From NCBI GenBank assembly GCA_021785795.1, contig JAJYEK010000039.1, positions 1 through 29,382 on the forward strand: a stretch of 29,382 bases of DNA, written 5' to 3'. This document shows, in pieces, positions 16,769 through 25,210 of the stretch. Position 1 is the stretch's first letter; every line of letters begins with the position of its first letter. The stretch comes from Pseudomonadota bacterium. GTDB taxonomy: Bacteria; Pseudomonadota; Gammaproteobacteria; Acidiferrobacterales; UBA6901. A program made the translations under genes and the position numbers. Under the pieces are notes generated by a model, which searched no databases, was not told the DNA's origin, and saw only the letters and a program-made list of their open reading frames with translations.

Positions 16769-16775
16769 TTTTACG

Positions 16776-17091
16776 ACGCAATGGATAATATAATAGGGGC
16801 GATGCCAGCGTAACGGTTCAACCGGCTCGCTAGTTGGTCCTTAGGTTCAGAAACCGGCGTGACGGTGGCAGACAATGAGGCGAGTAACATGCACGCTAAC
16901 GATGTTCGTCGCACCAATGCACGACCGTCGAGCACAGGACCGCAAATGGCCTCCGAACCATGCATCGCTCGGTCAGACTGGCGACAATTTCATAGAGGTA
17001 CATTTTGTCCGATCGCCAAAAAGAATGTGCCGGCACCCGATATGTGGCGCCCCGGACACTGCTGACAACGCCCGGCCACAAGGGACTCGCT
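16776..17091. other. region upstream of the PAP2 operon
   Basis: About 315 bp with no supportable gene between the transposon left end and the first gene of the plus-strand biosynthetic operon. A plus-strand TATAAT at 16789-16794 lacks a good -35 (TTTTAC is only 14 bp upstream). It may be an operon promoter close to the transposon edge, leaving a 290-base leader. Confidence 0.35.
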
Positions 17092-17826
17092 ATGTGTGCG
17101 CGTTTGCCGAAAACATCTCCTGAAAGCCGCGCCTACGGGTGGCGTCGCGTTCCGTCGATTGTTACGACGCATTTCTGGTTCAAGTGTTTCGGTACCATGG
17201 GATTCACCTTCCTGTTCTTCGTGGCCTACGTGTATCTCCTCAAACACCCCGCCTATCCGGTGACCATCATACCGGCCACTGTCCTGGACCGGATGATCGG
17301 CGTCGAACCGCTTGCCCTGCCGTTTTACCTGTCGCTCTGGCTGTACGTGTCTCTGCCGCCGATGCTAATGACGACGCGGCAGGCTATTGTCGAATACGGC
17401 AAGTGGATTGGCAGCCTGTGCCTGGTGGCGCTGACGATTTTTTATTTCTGGCCGACTGCGATTCCGCCCGCGCATGTCAACTGGGCACGCTACCCGGGCA
17501 TGGCTTTCCTCAAGGGCATGGATGCCGCAGGCAACGCGTGCCCGTCACTGCATGTAGCCACCGCCGTGTTTTCGTGGTTCTGGCTGAACCGGCGGCTGCG
17601 CGAGCTGGGTCTGGGTCGCGGCGCGCGCATTTTCAGCGCATGCTGGTGCGGTGCCATCGTTTATTCTACCATGGCGACCAAACAGCACATGGCGCTGGAC
17701 GTTGCTGCGGGCATCGATCTGGCCCTGGTCTTCGTCTGGGCTTTCAACTTTGCCAGGCAGCCCAGCACCGGAATAGTCGGCAAGCAACATCAGCCGGAAT
17801 ACGGCGTCGTTGAACAGGAACCATAG
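17092..17826 (+). CDS. PAP2-superfamily membrane phosphatase
   Basis: A 244-aa inner-membrane phosphatase/phosphotransferase with about five to six spans (for example MGFTFLFFVAYVYLL, FYLSLWLYVSLPPML, IGSLCLVALTIFYFW). The PAP2 motifs are CPSLHVATAVF (PSLH at 151-154) and STMATKQHMALDVAAG, with H199 and D203 as catalytic and supporting residues; the usual SR of motif 3 reads ST here. It resembles the Aur1/inositol-phosphotransferase type more than undecaprenyl-PP phosphatase. The ATG at 17092 has AGGGA 6 bases upstream; a TTG at 17005 is open but unsupported. It is first in the plus-strand operon, 1 bp from the next gene. The substrate is unknown, perhaps a lipid anchor or polyprenyl phosphate. 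Confidence 0.78.
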   Translation: MCARLPKTSPESRAYGWRRVPSIVTTHFWFKCFGTMGFTFLFFVAYVYLLKHPAYPVTIIPATVLDRMIGVEPLALPFYLSLWLYVSLPPMLMTTRQAIVEYGKWIGSLCLVALTIFYFWPTAIPPAHVNWARYPGMAFLKGMDAAGNACPSLHVATAVFSWFWLNRRLRELGLGRGARIFSACWCGAIVYSTMATKQHMALDVAAGIDLALVFVWAFNFARQPSTGIVGKQHQPEYGVVEQEP

Positions 17827-17827
17827 C

Positions 17828-18505
17828 GTGACAGGACGAAACGGGCGCACGATACATGGCGCGCTTTCCATCCGCAATCTCCTGCTTGCGCTGGCTGGCG
17901 GCACCTATCTCGGCGTCGGCTATTTCGCGACAACGATGCCGGACCCGCCCCTGGTCACTGTCCTGATCGGGCTTGTGCCGCTTGCCGCGGCGGCGCTGGT
18001 GGCAGCCTGGAAAGCCCGGGCCCGGATGCTGTTCGTGCCGCTGTACGCATTTTGCGCGCTGGCCATCGGGTTCAACCTGGATCAGCTGCGTGACCACGCT
18101 GCATGGGTGTATTTCGTCCAGCATGCCGGCACGATGGCGCTCCTCGCCATTACCTTTGGCAGCACGCTCGGAGGCGGCCGTTCCGGCGCGCTGTGCTCGC
18201 GCATCGCTAGTTTCATATTTCCAGAGTCTCTGGATGCGGACTATCTCTGCTACACGTGGAAGGTAACACTTGCGTGGACGGCCTATTTCACGGCCAGCGC
18301 TGTACTGTCGGTGCTCCTGTTCTTTTTTGCACCAATCAAGGCATGGTGGGCATTTGCCAATCTGTTGACGCCGATCTCCCTCGTCATCATGTTCGCTGGA
18401 GAATACCTGATCCGCCTACGCGCACTGCCAGACGGCCCAAGGCTCAGCGTCGCCGCCACGATCCGGGCCTATCGGGAATATGCACAGCGCCAGAATACGC
18501 CTTGA
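17828..18505 (+). CDS. COG4648-like inner-membrane protein
   Basis: A 225-aa polytopic protein with spans such as LLLALAGGTYLGVGYFA, LVTVLIGLVPLAAAALVAAW, MLFVPLYAFCALAIGF, TAYFTASAVLSVLLFFF and LLTPISLVIMFAGEYL. The blocks PDADYLCYTWKVT-type (here SLDADYLCYTWKVTLAW) and a C-terminal cytoplasmic tail match the COG4648 membrane proteins that precede the AMP ligase in APE-type clusters; their biochemical role is not established. I choose GTG 17828, 1 bp after the preceding stop, because AGGAA lies 7 bases upstream; the in-frame TTG at 17810 has none. Followed 6 bp later by the ligase gene. Confidence 0.75.
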   Translation: MTGRNGRTIHGALSIRNLLLALAGGTYLGVGYFATTMPDPPLVTVLIGLVPLAAAALVAAWKARARMLFVPLYAFCALAIGFNLDQLRDHAAWVYFVQHAGTMALLAITFGSTLGGGRSGALCSRIASFIFPESLDADYLCYTWKVTLAWTAYFTASAVLSVLLFFFAPIKAWWAFANLLTPISLVIMFAGEYLIRLRALPDGPRLSVAATIRAYREYAQRQNTP

Positions 18506-18511
18506 GCCACG

Positions 18512-19846
18512 ATGAACACCCTACCGCTTCTGCCAGAATCCGGCATGGATTCGATAGTAGCCTATCGTGGCGCCAAGCCTGTCACCCGATCCGAATTTCT
18601 ACACGATCTGCTCGCGCTCGCTGCCCGCATCCCGGACACGGGACACGTACTCAATCTGTGCAAAGACCGCTACTGGTTTGCCGCAACGCTGTTCGCAAGC
18701 ATCGCGCGCGGCACCCTCACCGTGCTGCCGAACTCAGTCGCTCCGGATATCATCACCAGCCTTTGGCGCGACCTGCCGGATCTGGTGTGTCTGGGTGACC
18801 AGCCCTCCGCGCCCCTTGAACTACCCTACCTTCAGGTATCCGGCAGCCTAGAAAAGTCTTCAGCTGATATTCCTGCGGTTCCGCGCATTCCGGCCGGACA
18901 GGTGATCATGCAGGTCTACACCTCTGGCTCCACCGGCAAGCCGAACCGGCACGCCAAAACCTTTGGGCGAATATGCCGGTGTATCGCATCCGGGGCCGGG
19001 CGCCTGTGGGCAGCGGCCGGCGGCCCCTGCACGGTACTCGGCACGGTACCGTTCCAGCATATGTATGGGCTCGAATCAACCATCTTCCTGCCCCTGATTG
19101 GGGGCGGACGGCTGACCTCGCGTCTGCCGTTCTTCCCGGCAGACGTGTCATCGGCGCTGGACCAGCTCCCTGAGCCTCGACTGCTCGTTACTACGCCGTT
19201 CCACCTGCGCAAGCTGCTGGAATCCGGCATTGACTTTCCGTCCGTCGCCGCCGTCGTATCGGCAACCGCGCCCCTGTCCGGAGAGCTGGCCGCCGAGGCA
19301 GAGGACAGGCTCAGCGCGCCAATCATCGAAATCTACGGCTCCACGGAGACCGGCCAGATCGCAACGCGCCGGCCTACCCGGTGCGCAGAATGGGAAGTCT
19401 ACGACGGCATCGAGCTAAGGCAGGAACAGGGCGCCGCCATCGTCAGCGGCGGTCACCTGGAATCACCCCAGATCCTTAATGACACCATCGCGCTGTGCGG
19501 ACCGTCGCGTTTCCGGCTGATCGGCCGCAATTCGGACATGGTCAACGTCGTGGGCAAGCGCAGCTCCCTCTCCTACCTGAACCAGATCATCGCCAGCCTG
19601 CCCGGAGTACGCGACGGGGTGTTCTGCGTTCCGGATACGCATCCGGAACGCAATGTCTCCCGCCTGGCAGCATTTGTTGTTGCCCCGGGACTGTGTCCGC
19701 ATGATATCCACTCCGCCCTGCTGCAGCAGCTGGACCCGGTTTTTCTGCCGCGACCGGTCATATTCGTTGAATCCCTGCCACGCGACGGCAACGGCAAGAT
19801 CCCCGCATCGGCCCTGGCGGATCTGATCGACAAACACATTCCATGA
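18512..19846 (+). CDS. AMP-forming acyl/aryl-acid ligase (ANL superfamily, ApeH-like)
   Basis: Activates a carboxylic acid as its adenylate and transfers it to a thiol, probably phosphopantetheine on the cluster's acyl carrier protein. The P-loop is YTSGSTGKPN (136-145), the adenylate motif YGSTETG (275-281), and the C-terminal catalytic lysine K429 (DGNGKIP). At 444 aa it is short for the superfamily, as are the ligases of aryl polyene clusters. Together with a COG4648-like gene upstream and dehydratase, ketosynthase and MMPL genes nearby, the likely substrate is an aromatic starter acid such as a hydroxybenzoate or hydroxycinnamate; the sequence cannot decide which. The stop overlaps the next frame as ATGA. 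Confidence 0.85.
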   Translation: MNTLPLLPESGMDSIVAYRGAKPVTRSEFLHDLLALAARIPDTGHVLNLCKDRYWFAATLFASIARGTLTVLPNSVAPDIITSLWRDLPDLVCLGDQPSAPLELPYLQVSGSLEKSSADIPAVPRIPAGQVIMQVYTSGSTGKPNRHAKTFGRICRCIASGAGRLWAAAGGPCTVLGTVPFQHMYGLESTIFLPLIGGGRLTSRLPFFPADVSSALDQLPEPRLLVTTPFHLRKLLESGIDFPSVAAVVSATAPLSGELAAEAEDRLSAPIIEIYGSTETGQIATRRPTRCAEWEVYDGIELRQEQGAAIVSGGHLESPQILNDTIALCGPSRFRLIGRNSDMVNVVGKRSSLSYLNQIIASLPGVRDGVFCVPDTHPERNVSRLAAFVVAPGLCPHDIHSALLQQLDPVFLPRPVIFVESLPRDGNGKIPASALADLIDKHIP

Positions 19847-20514
19847 CCTCTGTGACATCGGTCCGCGGGCTTCATGCCCCGTTCGCCCGCAAGGCGCTCA
19901 TCAGCCCCTTTCCGGGCCGGACATGCATTGACAGCGCCCAGCGCCGCGCCGAGACACCGCCTAGCCCTGTGGTGGACGGCCAGAGAGCGGCCGCGTTCCC
20001 GACGGCGTTCTGCCAGGCAGCGGAATGCCGGTCACGAAATGCGGTACAGCCCGGTCCGAGCCGCACGTCCCATGTGTCGCAAGACACGCCCGCGCCCGCC
20101 ACGGGACACCATGCCGCCCGGCCCACACTGATTCCCGGGGCAGACTACGAAGGGCATTCTGGCAGCACATCGGGCGCCCGCGCCCTTTGCGGAGCAGCAT
20201 GGCACAGCCAGACGGCAGTTCCGAGGCAAATTCCCGGGTTGGCGCGGACCGGCGAGTGGCAAAGGGGGGCCGTCGCGCCCTCTCAGCCCTGGCTCTTGAT
20301 GTGTCGCCGCGGACACACCCTCAGGCTATCCGCACGCCGGATCAAGTCGGAAATCTCACGTTCCGGGCAACCAGTAATTCGCGCCAGCTCGTCCACCACC
20401 CGGCGGCCGGAGCACCGCGCGGCAAACGTCCGCATCAGACCCGAAATGCGCTGCCGGATTCATCACACCATCAGCGGCCGCCGCTGCATTCTTGGGATTT
20501 TTCCGCCGCCATGA
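19843..20514 (+). CDS. unidentified frame with ATGA overlaps at both ends
   Basis: A 223-codon frame fills the gap between ligase and acyltransferase. Its ATG overlaps the ligase stop (ATGA, 19843-19846), and its stop overlaps the acyltransferase ATG (ATGA, 20511-20514), exactly as for real genes of this operon. However, the translation is rich in Arg, Ser, Pro, Thr and His, has no membrane spans, and resembles no family I know. Other frames in the same DNA are also open. It is either a novel rapidly evolving protein, or a frameshifted remnant of a pathway gene (a glycosyltransferase or dehydratase often sits here). A single pair of overlaps could be chance; two together are suggestive. Confidence 0.35.
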   Translation: MTSVTSVRGLHAPFARKALISPFPGRTCIDSAQRRAETPPSPVVDGQRAAAFPTAFCQAAECRSRNAVQPGPSRTSHVSQDTPAPATGHHAARPTLIPGADYEGHSGSTSGARALCGAAWHSQTAVPRQIPGLARTGEWQRGAVAPSQPWLLMCRRGHTLRLSARRIKSEISRSGQPVIRASSSTTRRPEHRAANVRIRPEMRCRIHHTISGRRCILGIFPPP

Positions 20515-21452
20515 CCCCCGCGCCGCCGAGCTCTGGAGCCGGCAAAACTCCAGAATGGCTGCAGCGCAAAGAGCGTGGCAGCATCTTCTGGCTCAGCGTG
20601 ATGCGTCGGCTGTCGCTGCTGCTGGGCCGCCGTCTGTCTCGCTGCGTGGTCTACGGCATCGCCTTATACTTCCTGCTTGCAGTTCATTCGGCACGCCAGG
20701 CCTCACGCGCCTACCTTGAACGGATACTGCAGCGCCCTGCCGGATGGCGCGACCTGTACCGCCACATTCTCGCATTTTCAACTACGATCCACGACCGCAT
20801 CTACCTGCTCAACAATCGCTATGACCTATTTGACATCAGGATATTTGATGCCGATCAGCTGCATGCAACGCACGCAACCGGCAAGGGATGCTTCCTGTTC
20901 GGAGCGCACCTCGGAAGCTTCGAGGTGTTGCGCAGCATTGCCCGCGACAACCCGAGCCTCAGGGTCTACGTCGCAATGAATCCGGAAAACGCGCGCCAGA
21001 TCAACGACTCGCTGGCCGCAATCAATCCCGGCGTAATGCTCGACGTGATCACACTCGGCCAGTTCGACGCAATGCTTGAGATTCATCATCGCCTGCAGGA
21101 AGGCGCGATGGTCGGCATCCTTGCAGACCGAGCCAGCGGACCGGACAACTACCTCGAGCTTCCGTTTCTCGGCTCGCCTGCGCCCTTTCCCACTGGACCG
21201 TTTCGCACCGCCGTCATGCTGCGCGAGCCCGTCTACTTCATGGCCGGACTGTACCGCGGGGACAACCGCTATGACATACATTTCGAGCTTCTGACGGACT
21301 TCGCCGGACCGCAGGCAGGGAGCCGGCAGGATGAGGTTCGCGATCTTCTGGAGAAATACGTGGCAGCGCTGGAGCGCCATTGCCGTGCAGCGCCATTCAA
21401 CTGGTTCAATTTCTACGATTTCTGGAAATCCGCAGACAGTGAAACTTCTTGA
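20511..21452 (+). CDS. LpxL/HtrB-like lipid acyltransferase
   Basis: A 313-aa protein of the lysophospholipid/lipid A acyltransferase family (LPLAT). Near the N-terminus is a membrane-associating stretch, VVYGIALYFLLAVHS. The catalytic HX4E motif is H133-E138 in FGAHLGSFEVLR, and further family blocks are GMLADRA-type (VGILADRASGPDN) and LPFLGSPAPFPTGPFRTAVM. It ends NWFNFYDFW, a standard end of this group in APE clusters. It probably transfers the finished polyene acyl chain to a lipid anchor at the inner membrane. The start ATG at 20511 has no clear Shine-Dalgarno and overlaps the previous frame; 13 bases of its 3' end overlap the LolA-like gene. Confidence 0.87.
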   Translation: MTPAPPSSGAGKTPEWLQRKERGSIFWLSVMRRLSLLLGRRLSRCVVYGIALYFLLAVHSARQASRAYLERILQRPAGWRDLYRHILAFSTTIHDRIYLLNNRYDLFDIRIFDADQLHATHATGKGCFLFGAHLGSFEVLRSIARDNPSLRVYVAMNPENARQINDSLAAINPGVMLDVITLGQFDAMLEIHHRLQEGAMVGILADRASGPDNYLELPFLGSPAPFPTGPFRTAVMLREPVYFMAGLYRGDNRYDIHFELLTDFAGPQAGSRQDEVRDLLEKYVAALERHCRAAPFNWFNFYDFWKSADSETS

Positions 21453-22035
21453 TCCGATACGCACGGTGTCTATGGCCCTGCTTGTCTTCGCGCTAACCGC
21501 CCCGTTCGCCCGCGCCAAAGATGCGCAGCTGCCGCAACTCATGCATCTGCTGGCGCAAGATAAGTCGGCCAAGGCCACGTTTGTGGAGAGGACATACATC
21601 GGGATCATCGACCGTCCGCTCGTGTCGACGGGCGACCTATCTTTCGCTGCCCCGGACAGCCTCGAAAAGCGCACGCTCACACCGAAGCCCGAATTGCTGG
21701 TTTTGCGTGGCAACACCCTAAAAATAGAACGGCCTGGCAAGCGCCTGATGACCATCGGCCTGGAGGGACACCCGGAAATCTCGGCATTCATAGAAAGCAT
21801 CCGAGGTACGCTGGCCGGTGACCTCACCGCGCTGAAGGCGCTCTATTCGCTCCGGCTTACCGGACCGATCGGAAACTGGCGGTTGGTGCTGACGCCGAAA
21901 CAGCGACGCCTCAGTCGCATTTTCAGCCGGATCCGAATCGGCGGGTCGGACGCCGTCGTCCGAACCATCGAGCTGGACCAGCGTGACGGCGACCATTCCA
22001 TTATGGTCATCACACCCGTCAGCCGCAGGCAATGA
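21439..22035 (+). CDS. LolA-like periplasmic carrier protein
   Basis: A 198-aa protein with a signal peptide (MKLLDPIRTVSMALLVFALT, cleavage near PFARA-KD) and a mature part like the LolA/LolB fold used for lipoprotein or lipid transport across the periplasm: the opening AQLPQLMHLLAQDKSAKATF, then FVERTYIGIIDRPLVSTGDL, a typical first beta strand pair. Such COG2834-type genes sit directly before MMPL exporters in aryl polyene clusters, where they probably ferry the product to the outer membrane. The start is GTG 21439, inside the acyltransferase gene; upstream in-frame codons to 21331 are coding for the acyltransferase in another frame. The stop overlaps the MMPL start (ATGA). Confidence 0.85.
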   Translation: MKLLDPIRTVSMALLVFALTAPFARAKDAQLPQLMHLLAQDKSAKATFVERTYIGIIDRPLVSTGDLSFAAPDSLEKRTLTPKPELLVLRGNTLKIERPGKRLMTIGLEGHPEISAFIESIRGTLAGDLTALKALYSLRLTGPIGNWRLVLTPKQRRLSRIFSRIRIGGSDAVVRTIELDQRDGDHSIMVITPVSRRQ

Positions 22036-24380
22036 AGTTGCGCCGACGACTGGTTCTGGGGCTCTGGCTGGCACTGTTGATTGCCTGCGTGCTGGTCATC
22101 GCCCAAACGCGGTTCGTATCCGATCTTTCAGCCTTCATGCCTAAGGCGCCGAGTGCGCGCCAGCAGCTGCTGGTCGACCAGTTCAAATACGGCATCATCG
22201 GACGCCTGATCATGATCGGCATCGAAGGCGGTGATGCTGCGGGACGCGCGAAGCTATCTCAAGAACTGGCCAGCCGGCTGCGCAAGACAGGCACGTTCCT
22301 GGGGGTACAGAACGGGGATTCCGCCACCGAACAGCGCGACCGCAGATATTTTTTTGACAACCGCTACCTGCTCAGTCCCGATATTACGCCCGCGCACTTC
22401 ACTGTGCAGGGACTGCATGCCGCCATCCAAAATTCCATTGATGCGCTCTCTGGAGATACCGGATTGATCGTCAAGCAGCTGTTCGCCCGCGACCCGACGG
22501 GCGAAACGCTGCGGCTGCTCGACGAGTTTGGCGGCAACAGCCAGCCGAGGCGCCTGCACGGCGCATGGGCCTCGCGCGACGGCAAGCGTGCGGTGCTGCT
22601 TGCCTACACCCGCGCCCCCGGTACCGACATCGAAGCGCAGGCACGCGCCATTGCAATCATTCGGAACACCTTCAAGCGGCTGCCGGACCTTCAGGCGGGC
22701 AGCCAATTGGTCATGAGCGGAACCAGCGTGTTTGCCGTCAAGTCGCGCAACACCATTCAGGGGCAGGTGACCCGCCTGGCAAGCGCCAGCCTGCTGCTCG
22801 TCGTGTTTCTGCTGCTGCTGGTTTACCGGTCCCCTCTGCTTCTGGCGCTCGGTCTCCTGCCCGTGCTGTCCGGTGCGCTGGTCGGGATTGCCGCTGTCAG
22901 CCTCCGCTTCGGTCAGGTGCATGCACTTACCCTTGGCTTTGGCACAACCCTCATCGGCGAAGCGGTCGACTACTCGATCTACTTCTACCTGCAGCGCGCC
23001 GGAAATCTGAACCCTGGCCATTTCTGGCGCACTATATGGCTCGGCGTCGCCACTTCGATCGCCGGGTTCGCCCCGCTTCTGTTCTCGGGATTCCCGGGCC
23101 TGGCGCAGCTCGGCATCTACTCCATCAGCGGCCTGATCGCGGCGGCCATCGTGACACGCCACGTGCTGCCGGCAGTGGTGCCGCAGAAGCTCCAGCTGCG
23201 GGATCTGAGCGGTCCCGGCTTCGCACTTGATCGGCTCCTGGACTTTGCCTCCCACCTGAGGTGGTTGCCGCTGCTGCTCTCGCTTGCGGCCGCCGGCACC
23301 GTGTACGCGCATGCAGGCAAGATATGGAACAAGAACTTGTCTGCACTGAGCCCGATTTCCAAGTCCGATCAGCGGCTCGACCAGCAGCTGCGCCGTGACC
23401 TTGGCGCCCCAGACCTGCGCTTCATGGTCGCTTTCAGCGCACCAAGCAGGGAGCTGGCGCTGGAGGGGGCTGAGAAAGCCGGCCAGGTGCTGCACGGACT
23501 GATGCTCCAGCGGGTAATCGCCGGATTCAGCTCGCCTGCCTTTGTTCTGCCGAGCCGTGCGCTTCAGCGGGCACGTCAGGCTGCTATCCCGGATGCTCGG
23601 CAGGCTCGGCGGCGGCTGCGGCAGGCGCTCGTCGGATTGCCTGTCAGATTCAACCGGCTGCAGGGCTTCTTGTCTGACCTGCAGGCAGCACGCACGCGCC
23701 GACCTCTACGACGATCCGATCTAGACGGCACCTCCGCCGCGCTGTTGGTCGATTCGCTTCTGATCCATCGCGCCAAAGACTACCTGGTGCTGATGCCGTT
23801 GCGGCCGCACGACAGCAGTGCCAGGGTTCCGCTGGACATCAACCGTGTCCAAGACGCGTTGCAAGCCACCCGACTAAGGCACATCGTCGTGATCGACCTG
23901 CTGAAGGAATCGACCAGTCTGTTCAGGAACTACCGAAACGAGGTGCTGATGCTGTCCGAATTCGGCTGTCTGGTGATCATTGCGCTGCTGCTGGCGGCAC
24001 TCAAATCCGCATCTCGCACTCTGCGCGTAGCTACCCCGCTGATCTGCGCGGTGACCTGCGTCACAGCCGTGCTATTGCTGAGTGGGGTACGCCTGACCAT
24101 TTTGCACCTGGTGGGACTGCTCCTCGTCGTCGCGATAGGTTCGAACTATGCGCTGTTTTTCGAGAGCGGCGGACGGACGGCTACCCCCGTTGAACGCCGC
24201 CGGATGCAGGTTTCCCTTGTGGTTGCCAACTTCACCACGGTCGGCAGTTTCGGCATCCTGGGCCTCTCGAGCATACCGGTACTGTCGGATATTGGCAGCA
24301 CGGTCAGCCTCGGTGCGCTGCTTTGCCTTCTTTTCGCGGCCATACTGGCGCGCCGCATACCCGGAACCCCGACTCCATGA
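22032..24380 (+). CDS. MMPL/RND-family lipid exporter
   Basis: A 782-aa inner-membrane transporter with the two-fold RND layout: one span at about 5-25, a periplasmic domain to about 245, five spans to about 385, one span near 410, a second periplasmic domain to about 635, then five spans. Conserved intramembrane stretches are LTLGFGTTLIGEAVDYSIYF and LLVVAIGSNYALFFESGG, the latter two carrying the acidic/proton-relay type residues of the family. It is the expected exporter of the polyene or its lipid conjugate in APE and xanthomonadin clusters. It is overlapped by 4 bases at each end by its neighbours, so expression is tightly coupled. Confidence 0.92.
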   Translation: MKLRRRLVLGLWLALLIACVLVIAQTRFVSDLSAFMPKAPSARQQLLVDQFKYGIIGRLIMIGIEGGDAAGRAKLSQELASRLRKTGTFLGVQNGDSATEQRDRRYFFDNRYLLSPDITPAHFTVQGLHAAIQNSIDALSGDTGLIVKQLFARDPTGETLRLLDEFGGNSQPRRLHGAWASRDGKRAVLLAYTRAPGTDIEAQARAIAIIRNTFKRLPDLQAGSQLVMSGTSVFAVKSRNTIQGQVTRLASASLLLVVFLLLLVYRSPLLLALGLLPVLSGALVGIAAVSLRFGQVHALTLGFGTTLIGEAVDYSIYFYLQRAGNLNPGHFWRTIWLGVATSIAGFAPLLFSGFPGLAQLGIYSISGLIAAAIVTRHVLPAVVPQKLQLRDLSGPGFALDRLLDFASHLRWLPLLLSLAAAGTVYAHAGKIWNKNLSALSPISKSDQRLDQQLRRDLGAPDLRFMVAFSAPSRELALEGAEKAGQVLHGLMLQRVIAGFSSPAFVLPSRALQRARQAAIPDARQARRRLRQALVGLPVRFNRLQGFLSDLQAARTRRPLRRSDLDGTSAALLVDSLLIHRAKDYLVLMPLRPHDSSARVPLDINRVQDALQATRLRHIVVIDLLKESTSLFRNYRNEVLMLSEFGCLVIIALLLAALKSASRTLRVATPLICAVTCVTAVLLLSGVRLTILHLVGLLLVVAIGSNYALFFESGGRTATPVERRRMQVSLVVANFTTVGSFGILGLSSIPVLSDIGSTVSLGALLCLLFAAILARRIPGTPTP

Positions 24381-25210
24381 CCTGCCCGGACACCAAAGAC
24401 GGCGCAATGCGCGCATGGCGACCGACGCCGTTTCTCCAGGCTTCGATACTCATCCACGCCGGCGCGCTGACGATCGTACTGTTCGCGCCGGCTCTCTGGC
24501 TTTCGGCGCTTGCCATTATTGTGCTGAACCATGTCTTCATTGGCGCTGCCGGTCTCTGGCCCCGCAGCAGGCTGCTCGGCGCAAATATTGTGAGTCTGCC
24601 AGCAGCGGCGGCGGAACGCCGTGAGGTAGTGCTCACTTTTGATGACGGTCCCGATGCGGAAGTCACGCCGCAGGTGCTAGACATCCTAGACCACCACCAG
24701 GTCCGAGCAACATTTTTCTGCATAGGAGAGCGGGCGGCTTCCCATCCGGAGATCTGCCGCAACATATTGGCGCGCGGGCACACCATCGAAAACCACGGTC
24801 AGCGCCACCGACACTATGCAGCACTATCCGGGGCCGGCGGCTGGAAGCGCGAAGTTGGCGATGCACAGAAGACGCTGGAGCAGATAACCGGCAGGCGGCC
24901 GCAGTTCTTTCGCGCGCTCGCGGGTTTGCGCAATCCATTTCTTGACCCCGTCCTAAAGCGGTTCGGAATCCGGCTAGTGAGCTGGACGCGGCGCGGATAT
25001 GACACGCGTTGCGGCAACGCTGATATCGTGCTTGGCCGCCTTACCCGCCGGCTCGGCCCGGGCGATATCCTCCTGCTGCACGACGGTCACAGCGCTCGCA
25101 GTACAAATGGGATTCCGGTCGTCGTCGAAGTGTTGCCCCGTCTGTTGGCGGAACTGGCGGCACGCAACCTTAATCCTGTACCGCTCGGCTCGGCATGCAA
25201 ACCGGACTGA
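24377..25210 (+). CDS. Membrane-anchored NodB-type polysaccharide deacetylase
   Basis: A 277-aa protein with two hydrophobic segments at about 18-60 and a NodB domain from about 83. Metal and catalytic residues are visible: TFDDGPD (D89, D90), NHGQRH (H140, H144) and LLLHDGH (H235). The RxPxG-type motif reads RALAG (179-183), with Leu in place of the usual Pro. Likely it removes an acetyl (or other acyl) group from a sugar or amine. It begins ATGA-overlapped with the MMPL stop and overlaps the next gene by 16 bases. Deacetylases are not core genes of aryl polyene clusters, so it hints at a sugar- or amine-bearing product or anchor. Confidence 0.85.
   Translation: MTCPDTKDGAMRAWRPTPFLQASILIHAGALTIVLFAPALWLSALAIIVLNHVFIGAAGLWPRSRLLGANIVSLPAAAAERREVVLTFDDGPDAEVTPQVLDILDHHQVRATFFCIGERAASHPEICRNILARGHTIENHGQRHRHYAALSGAGGWKREVGDAQKTLEQITGRRPQFFRALAGLRNPFLDPVLKRFGIRLVSWTRRGYDTRCGNADIVLGRLTRRLGPGDILLLHDGHSARSTNGIPVVVEVLPRLLAELAARNLNPVPLGSACKPD

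Larger units (their letters stand above)
15496..16775 (-). mobile_element. IS605/IS1341-type element (tnpB only), probably inactive
   Basis: An element of about 1.28 kb made of tnpB alone, without a tnpA transposase. The end downstream of tnpB on the minus strand reads GAATCTCCGTCCTTATAG, then TACGGAGAGCAGTCAA (15531-15496), the classic hairpin-plus-GTCAA right end of IS200/IS605 elements. The other end is marked by a 9-bp hairpin CTCCGGCAT/ATGCCGGAG (16749-16768) about 57 bp before the original tnpB start. The exact left boundary is not certain; I place it near 16775. Mobility would need a TnpA in trans. Confidence 0.75.

Noticed and set aside
16749..16775. Hairpin plus TTTTAC as a plus-strand terminator
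   Set aside because: No plus-strand gene ends before it and only four T residues follow; it fits the transposon left-end hairpin better.
20283..20435. Small 50-codon minus-strand frame with a protein-like helix (DELARITGCPEREISDLIRR)
   Set aside because: It lies antisense inside a tight plus-strand operon, is very short, has no visible ribosome binding site and no recognised family; it may be a fragment or chance.
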